This document shows, in pieces, positions 55,946 to 64,000 of a stretch of 64,000 bases of DNA (position 1 is the first letter of the stretch; the number at the start of each line of letters is the position of its first letter). The DNA comes from Nectonema munidae (taxonomy: Eukaryota > Nematomorpha > Nectonematoida > Nectonematidae). Below the pieces are notes generated by a model. That model ran no database searches. It was not told where the DNA came from and worked only from the letters and a program-made list of their open reading frames with translations. Location: contig JAUIRK010000916.1 in assembly GCA_030549495.1 (NCBI GenBank), positions 1,432,539 to 1,496,538 on the forward strand, given 5' to 3'. Position numbers and translations under genes: made by a program.

Positions 55946-58900
55946 TCGGAATGCGTTTTAGAATTGTCATATCTAGATAATATTTTTGAAACTGTTAAAT
56001 TTGACAAATTTTAAAATCTTCCTTTTCATATTTAAAATTAAATGTTTTTAAAATCAATTTAGATAAATTTAATGCGTAGATTACGAATCTGTAATAAGAT
56101 TTTGAATTTTTGTTATAATTAAAAAAGTTATAAAAGTAAATTAAATGAAAATCTTTAATATCCAAAAAAATAAGTAAAAAAAATTTTTAATTGCCATCAT
56201 TCAAAAGATCTCGTCGAGACGAACATTTTGATACTGATTATTATAAATTTGGACTTGTAATTCAAAAGTTATAGCCGATCATAATTTTTAAATTATTTTG
56301 TATATCTCCTTAATAGCTTAGAATGACTTTCACAGCCTTCGTATATACTTTAATACTATTAGTATATCTTTGTTAAAAGCTTAGAATGACTTTCAAAGGC
56401 TTTCTATAGGCTTCTTATATATTTCTAATACCATTCGTATATATTTCTAATAAAATTTTTGTAAGGTTTTAAATTATTTTCTGATTTCAAAAAAATATTA
56501 AATTATAAATAAATTTTTTTGAGATAGTATGACATCAAAAATCAATATATACATAATCTTATTATATTTGCATTATAAATGTCTAAAGTCAAAAATCACA
56601 TTATGTTTTCAAATGGCTATAAGAAAATAATATGAAATTTTTTTCAATTTTTTTGATATTTTTTAGCAAAATTTATCATTATGCAATTCCTTCCGATAAT
56701 ATATTTGATATGTAATATTTAAATTATGAAAGTTCGTTATTAATATCGCTAAAAATTTGGGGTTATATATTGATATAATAAATTATCTAACCTAAAATAA
56801 ATTTCATTTTTGTACTTCAATTATTTATTTCAAATATTAATTAAATTTATTAAACCATAATTTTTCAAATTAAAATTTTGAAGATCATAAAAAAAGATAT
56901 AAAGGCAAAATTACTAAAATTATGTTTAATTCCTGTTTAATAGAAATTTTTAAAAAATAATGATATTGACACACTGGGAATAGGTGAAAAACTTTATTTC
57001 TTCAAACAGGTTTCAGAATCTGCAAATAATATATATTATACTTTTTGAGATATTCCATTTATAGACAAAAATATTTAACGTTACGGATATATGAAAAAGT
57101 TACAATTTCGCACAACCGTCGCTTTGCACAGTATAATATATCCTATTTTTAACTTATTATTTTCAAGGATTTGAAGGACGAGTGTTTTTTTCGAAAATTT
57201 CATATTTATTCCATAGCTAAATATAATTTAATAGGTCATTTTAACATAACTTTTGAAGCTGATTCCAACGGTGCAATGATTTTTCCATATCTAATATCGT
57301 TCGCGATCCACCGGTACTTGTAAATATTTAAAAAAATTAAAACTTACCAAATTTTTAATATAATAATTTAAAGAATTAATAAAGTACGATGTATCGGAAT
57401 CCGTTGATAGAATTGTCATATCTAGTGATCATTGAAACTCGAGTTTGACATATCCCAAAAAATCTTACTTTTATTTTTAAAATTAAACTTTTTAAAGCGG
57501 AATCTAGACCTATTTAATGCGTAGATTACGAATCTGTAATAAGATTTTGAATATCTCTTATAATTACGAAGTTATAAAAGAAAAACTTTGGATCTTAAAA
57601 TCCAAAAAATAAGTCGGATCAATTTTTAATTGCAATCATTCAAAAGATCTCGTCGAGAGGAACATTTTGATACTGATTATTATAAATTTGGACTTGTAAT
57701 TCAAAAGTTATAGCCGATCATAATTTTTAAAGTATTTGGTATATCTCCTTAATAGCTTAGAATGACTTTCAAAGCCTTCGTATATACTTCTAATACTATT
57801 CGTATATCTTTGTTAATAGCTTAGAATGACTTTCAAAGGCTTTCTATAGGCTTCTTATATACTTCTAATACCATTCGTATATACTTCTAATACAATTTTT
57901 GTGTAGGTTATTGATTATTTCTCTGAGAACCAAAAAAATATCTAAATTGTCTTAAATTTTTTTTGAGATAGTATGACAGGGAAAGACATATACATCAATC
58001 TTCTAACTATATTTGCATTATAAATGTCTAAAGTCCAGAATCACGATCGCGTTTTCAAATGGCTATATCTCAGAAAGTCAATTGAAAAGTTTTAATTTTT
58101 TTGATGGTTAAGGTTAGCACTCTTTATCCTATGCACTTCCTTCCCGATAGGCCTAGCGGTTGACGGGTAATATCCCCAAAACACCTGAAAGTTCGTTATT
58201 AATTCGGGAAAATTTGGGGTTATGACATTGATTAGGAAAAATTCTCTAACCCTAAAATTTGTTTCATTTTTGTACTTCATTATTTATTTCCCTTATATTA
58301 ATTAAATTTATTAAACCATAATTTTTCAGAATAAAATTTTGTTTTTCATAAAAAAAGATATAAAGGCAAAATTACTGGAAAATTATGTTTAATTCCTGTT
58401 TAATAGAAATTTTTAAAAAATAATGATATTGACACACTGGGAATAGGTGAAAAACTTTATTTCTTCAAACAGGTTTCAGAATCTGCAAATAATATATATT
58501 ATACTTTTTGAGATATTCCATTTATAGACGAAAATATTTAACGTTACGGATATATGAAAAAGTTACAACTTCGCACAACCGTCGCTTTGCACAGTATAAT
58601 ATATCCTATTTTTAACTTATTATTTTCAAGGATTTGGAGGACGAGTGTTTTTTTCGAAAATTTCATATTTATCCCATAGCTAAATATAATTTAATAGGTC
58701 ATTTTAACATAACTTTTGAAGCTGATTCCAACGGTGCAATGATTTTTCCATATCTAATATCGTTCGCGATCCACCGGTACCTGTAAACGGCGAAAAAAAT
58801 AAAACTTACCAAATTTTTCATATAATAGGTCTTTTCTGACTTAATAAAGTACGATGTATCGGAATCCGTTGATAGAATTGTCATATCTAGTGATGTTTTG

Positions 58901-61900
58901 AAACTCGAGTTTGACAAATCCCAAAAAATCTTCCTTTTCATTTTTAAAATTAAACTTTTTAAAGCGGATTCTAGACCTATTTAATGCGTAGATTACGAAT
59001 CTGTAATAAGATTTTGAATATCTCTTATAATTACGAAGTTATAAAAGAAAGACCTTTGGATCTTTAAATCCAAAAAATAAGTTGGATCAATTTTTAATTG
59101 CCATCATTCAAAAGATCTCGTCGAGACGAACATTTTGATACTGATTATTATAAATTTGGACTTGTAATTCAAAAGTTATAGCCGATCATAATTTTTAAAT
59201 TATTCTGTATATCTCCATAATAGCTTAGAATGACTTTCAAAGCCTTCGTATATACTTCTAATACTATTCGTATATCTTTGTTAATAGCTTAGAATGACTT
59301 TCAAAGGCTTTCTATAGGCTTCTTATATACTTCTAATACCATTCGTATATACTTCTAATACAATTTTTGTGTAGGTTATTGATTATTTCTCTGAGAACCA
59401 AAAAAATATCTAAATTGTCTTAAATTTTTTTGAGATAGTATGACAGGGAATGACATATACATCAATCTTCTGACTATATTTGCATTATAAATGTCTAAAG
59501 TCCAGAATCACGATCGCGTTTTCAAATGGCTATATCTCAGAAAGTCAATTGAAAAGTTTTAATTTTATTTGATGGTTAATGTTAGCACTCTTTATCCTAT
59601 GCACATCCTTCCCGATAGGCCTAGCGGTTGACGGGTAATATCCCCAAAACACCTGAAAGTTCGTTATTAATTCGGGAAAATTTGGGGTTATGACATTGAT
59701 TAGGATAAATTTTCTAACCCTAAAATTTGTTTCATTTTTGTACTTCATTATTTATTTCCCTTATATTAATTAAATTTATTAAACCATAATTTTTCAGAAT
59801 AAAATTTTGTTTTTCATAAAAAAAAGATATAAAGGCAAAATTACTGGAAAATTATGTTTAATTCCTGTTTAATAGAAATTTTTAAAAAATAATGATATTG
59901 ACACACTGGGAATAGGTGAAAAACTTTATTTCTTCAAACAGGTTTCAGAATCTGCAAATAATATATATTATACTTTTTGAGATATTCCATTTATAGACGA
60001 AAATATTTAACGTTACGGATATATGAAAAAGTTACAATTTCGCACAACCGTCGCTTTGCACAGTATAATATATCCTATTTTTAACTTATTATTTTCAAGG
60101 ATTTGGAGGACGAGTGTTTTTTTCGAAAATTTCATATTTATCCCATAGCTAAATATAATTTAATAGGTCATTTTAACATAACTTTTGAAGCTGATTCCAA
60201 CGGTGCAATGATTTTTCCATATCTAATATCGTTCGCGATCCACCGGTACCTGTAAACGGCGAAAAAAATAAAACTTACCAAATTTTTCATATAATAGGTC
60301 TTTTCTGACTTAATAAAGTACGATGTATCGGAATCCGTTGATAGAATTGTCATATCTAGTGATGTTTTGAAACTCGAGTTTGACAAATCCCAAAAAATCT
60401 TCCTTTTCATTTTTAAAATTAAACTTTTTAAAGCGGATTCTAGACCTATTTAATGCGTAGATTACGAATCTGTAATAAGATTTTGAATATCTCTTATAAT
60501 TACGAAGTTATAAAAGAAAGACCTTTGGATCTTTAAATCCAAAAAATAAGTTGGATCAATTTTTAATTGCCATCATTCAAAAGATCTCGTCGAGACGAAC
60601 ATTTTGATACTGATTATTATAAATTTGGACTTGTAATTCAAAAGTTATAGCCGATCATAATTTTTAAATTATTCTGTATATCTCCATAATAGCTTAGAAT
60701 GACTTTCAAAGCCTTCGTATATACTTCTAATACTATTCGTATATCTTTGTTAATAGCTTAGAATGACTTTCAAAGGCTTTCTATAGGCTTCTTATATACT
60801 TCTAATACCATTCGTATATACTTCTAATACAATTTTTGTGTAGGTTATTTATTATTTCTCTGAGAACCAAAAAAATATCTAAATTGTCTTAAATTTTTTT
60901 GAGATAGTATGACAGGGAATGACATATACATCAATCTTCTGACTATATTTGCATTATAAATGTCTAAAGTCCAGAATCACGATCGCGTTTTCAAATGGCT
61001 ATATCTCAGAAAGTCAATTGAAAAGTTTTAATTTTATTTGATGGTTAAGGTTAGCACTCTTTATCCTATGCACTTCCTTCCCGATAGGCCTAGCGGTTGA
61101 CGGGTAATATCCCCAAAACACCTGAAAGTTCGTTATTAATTCGGGAAAATTTGGGGTTATGACATTGATTAGGATAAATTTTCTAACCCTAAAATTTGTT
61201 TCATTTTTGTACTTCATTATTTATTTCCCTTATATTAATTAAATTTATTAAACCATAATTTTTCAGAATAAAATTTTGTTTTTCATAAAAAAAAGATATA
61301 AAGGCAAAATTACTGGAAAATTATGTTTAATTCCTGTTTAATAGAAATTTTTAAAAAATAATGATATTGACACACTGGGAATAGGTGAAAAACTTTATTT
61401 CTTCAAACAGGTTTCAGAATCTGCAAATAATATATATTATACTTTTTGAGATATTCCATTTATAGACGAAAATATTTAACGTTACGGATATATGAAAAAG
61501 TTACAATTTCGCACAACCGTCGCTTTGCACAGTATAATATATCCTATTTTTAACTTATTATTTTCAAGGATTTGGAGGACGAGTGTTTTTTTCGAAAATT
61601 TCATATTTATCCCATAGCTAAATATAATTTAATAGGTCATTTTAACATAACTTTTGAAGCTGATTCCAACGGTGCAATGATTTTTCCATATCTAATATCG
61701 TTCGCGATCCACCGGTACCTGTAAACGGCGAAAAAATTAAAACTTACCAAATTTTTCATATAATAGGTCTTTTCTGACTTAATAAAGTACGATGTATCGG
61801 AATCCGTTGATAGAATTGTCATATCTAGTGATGTTTTGAAACTCGAGTTTGACAAATCCCAAAAAATCTTCCTTTTCATTTTTAAAATTAAACTTTTTAA

Positions 61901-64000
61901 AGCGGATTCTAGACCTATTTAATGCGTAGATTACGAATCTGTAATAAGATTTTGAATATCTCTTATAATTACGAAGTTATAAAAGAAAGACCTTTGGATC
62001 TTTAAATCCAAAAAATAAGTTGGATCAATTTTTAATTGCCATCATTCAAAAGATCTCGTCGAGACGAACATTTTGATACTGATTATTATAAATTTGGACT
62101 TGTAATTCAAAAGTTATAGCCGATCATAATTTTTAAATTATTCTGTATATCTCCATAATAGCTTAGAATGACTTTCAAAGCCTTCGTATATACTTCTAAT
62201 ACTATTCGTATATCTTTGTTAATAGCTTAGAATGACTTTCAAAGGCTTTCTATAGGCTTCTTATATACTTCTAATACCATTCGTATATACTTCTAATACA
62301 ATTTTTGTGTAGGTTATTGATTATTTCTCTGAGAACCAAAAAAATATCTAAATTGTCTTAAATTTTTTTTGAGATAGTATGACAGGGAATGACATATACA
62401 TCAATCTTCTGACTATATTTGCATTATAAATGTCTAAAGTCCAGAATCACGATCGCGTTTTCAAATGGCTATATCTCAGAAAGTCAATTGAAAAGTTTTA
62501 ATTTTATTTGATGGTTAATGTTAGCACTCTTTATCCTATGCACTTCCTTCCCGATAGGCCTAGCGGTTGACGGGTAATATCCCCAAAACACCTGAAAGTT
62601 CGTTATTAATTCGGGAAAATTTGGGGTTATGACATTGATTAGGATAAATTTTCTAACCCTAAAATTTGTTTCATTTTTGTACTTAATTATTTATTTCCCT
62701 TATATTAATTAAATTTATTAAACCATAATTTTTCAGAATAAAATTTTGTTTTTCATAAAAAAAGATATAAAGGCAAAATTACTGGAAAATTATGTTTAAT
62801 TCCTGTTTAATAGAAATTTTTAAAAAATAATGATATTGACACACTGGGAATAGGTGAAAAACTTTATTTCTTCAAACAGGTTTCAGAATCTGCAAATAAT
62901 ATATATTATACTTTTTGAGATATTCCATTTATAGACGAAAATATTTAACGTTACGGATATATGAAAAAGTTACAATTTCGCACAACCGTCGCTTTGCACA
63001 GTATAATATATCCTATTTTTAACTTATTATTTTCAAGGATTTGGAGGACGAGTGTTTTTTTCGAAAATTTCATATTTATCCCATAGCTAAATATAATTTA
63101 ATAGGTCATTTTAACATAACTTTTGAAGCTGATTCCAACGGTGCAATGATTTTTCCATATCTAATATCGTTCGCGATCCACCGGTACCTGTAAACGGCGA
63201 AAAAATTAAAACTTACCAAATTTTTCATATAATAGGTCTTTTCTGACTTAATAAAGTACGATGTATCGGAATCCGTTGATAGAATTGTCATATCTAGTGA
63301 TGTTTTGAAACTCGAGTTTGACAAATCCCAAAAAATCTTCCTTTTCATTTTTAAAATTAAACTTTTTAAAGCGGATTCTAGACATATTTAATGCGTAGAT
63401 TACGAATCTGTAATAAGATTTTGAATATCTCTTATAATTACGAAGTTATAAAAGAAAGACCTTTGGATCTTAAAATCCAAAAAATAAGTCGGATCAATTT
63501 TTAATTGCCATCATTCAAAAGATCTCGTCGAGAAGAACATTTTGATACTGATTATTATAAATTTGGACTTGTAATTCAAAAGTTATAGCCGATCATAATT
63601 TTTAAATTATTCTGTATATCTCCATAATAGCTTAGAATGACTTTCAAAGCCTTCGTATATACTTCTAATACTATTCGTATATCTTTGTTAATAGCTTAGA
63701 ATGACTTTCAAAGGCTTTCTATAGGCTTCTTATATACTTCTAATACCATTCGTATATACTTCTAATACAATTTTTGTGTAGGTTATTGATTATTTCTCTG
63801 AGAACCAAAAAAATATCTAAATTGTCTTAATTTTTTTTTGAGATAGTATGACAGGGAATGACATATACATCAATCTTCTGACTATATTTGCATTATAAAT
63901 GTCTAAAGTCCAGAATCACGATCGCGTTTTCAAATGGCTATATCTCAGAAAGTCAATTGAAAAGTTTTAATTTTATTTGATGGTTAATGTTAGCACTCTT
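55946..64000. repeat. Satellite array, unit about 1,469 bp
   Basis: A GGAATCCG-type landmark (GGAATGCG in the first unit) recurs at 55,948, 57,396, 58,861, 60,330, 61,799 and 63,268, so units are about 1,448, 1,465 and then three times exactly 1,469 bp; the array runs out of the window. The third to fifth units are almost identical, the second differs in part, and the first is strongly diverged and poorer in G and C. Each unit contains an internal ~65-bp duplication around CTTAGAATGACTTTCAAAG. A minus-strand 80-codon frame recurs in every good unit but has no recognisable features and is probably chance. Confidence 0.95.

Noticed and set aside
58699-63348. An 80-codon minus-strand frame repeated in the satellite units
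   Set aside because: It recurs only because the units are nearly identical. There are no protein features and the diverged first unit does not keep it.
1-64000. CRISPR array, operon or bacterial-type gene cluster
   Set aside because: The sequence is eukaryotic throughout; the tandem repeats found are minisatellites and satellite DNA.

Overview
The window is A+T-rich animal nuclear DNA, probably from an invertebrate. It has spliced exons with GT/AG borders, large introns packed with transposable elements, a tRNA-derived SINE, several LINE lineages, a Penelope-like element, four DNA-transposon superfamilies and a long satellite array. The sequence alone does not fix the species.

Layout. Two long copies of one block lie in the same orientation. 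Copy A runs from 1 (and beyond the left edge) to about 19,740; copy B runs from 36,813 to about 55,945, where it stops against a satellite of ~1,469-bp units that fills the window to 64,000. The copies are nearly identical but differ by whole insertions. A 4.7-kb LINE is only in A. A 3.1-kb Mutator-like element and about 1 kb of mixed retroelement debris are only in B. For the LINE and the Mutator-like element the other copy preserves the empty target site. The block is either a recent tandem duplication or two haplotypes placed end to end by the assembly.

Host gene. The clearest host gene is on the minus strand and looks like PHAX, the adaptor for nuclear export of U snRNA. Five exons with compatible splice phases are visible: 48,921-48,672, 41,969-41,720, 36,870-36,779, 24,199-24,043 and 23,257-23,181. 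The first three recur in copy A (7,965-7,716, 4,473-4,221 and 58 to the left edge). The exon with the start codon was not found. A second coding-like stretch, minus strand 22,290-21,881, is unidentified and carries an apparent frameshift.

Mobile elements. Copy A carries a pogo/Tigger relic, hAT ends and a hAT MITE, an inverted-repeat element with GACATTTCGCC ends, LINE-1, and LINE-2 inserted in a SINE. The segment 20-36.8 kb, between the copies, holds a LINE fragment, a LINE with RNase H, a hAT transposase relic, minisatellites, a Penelope-like element with a GIY-YIG domain, and a piggyBac relic. Short TTAA-flanked MITEs with related interiors are scattered through the window. Nearly all of this lies inside or beside the introns of the PHAX-like gene.
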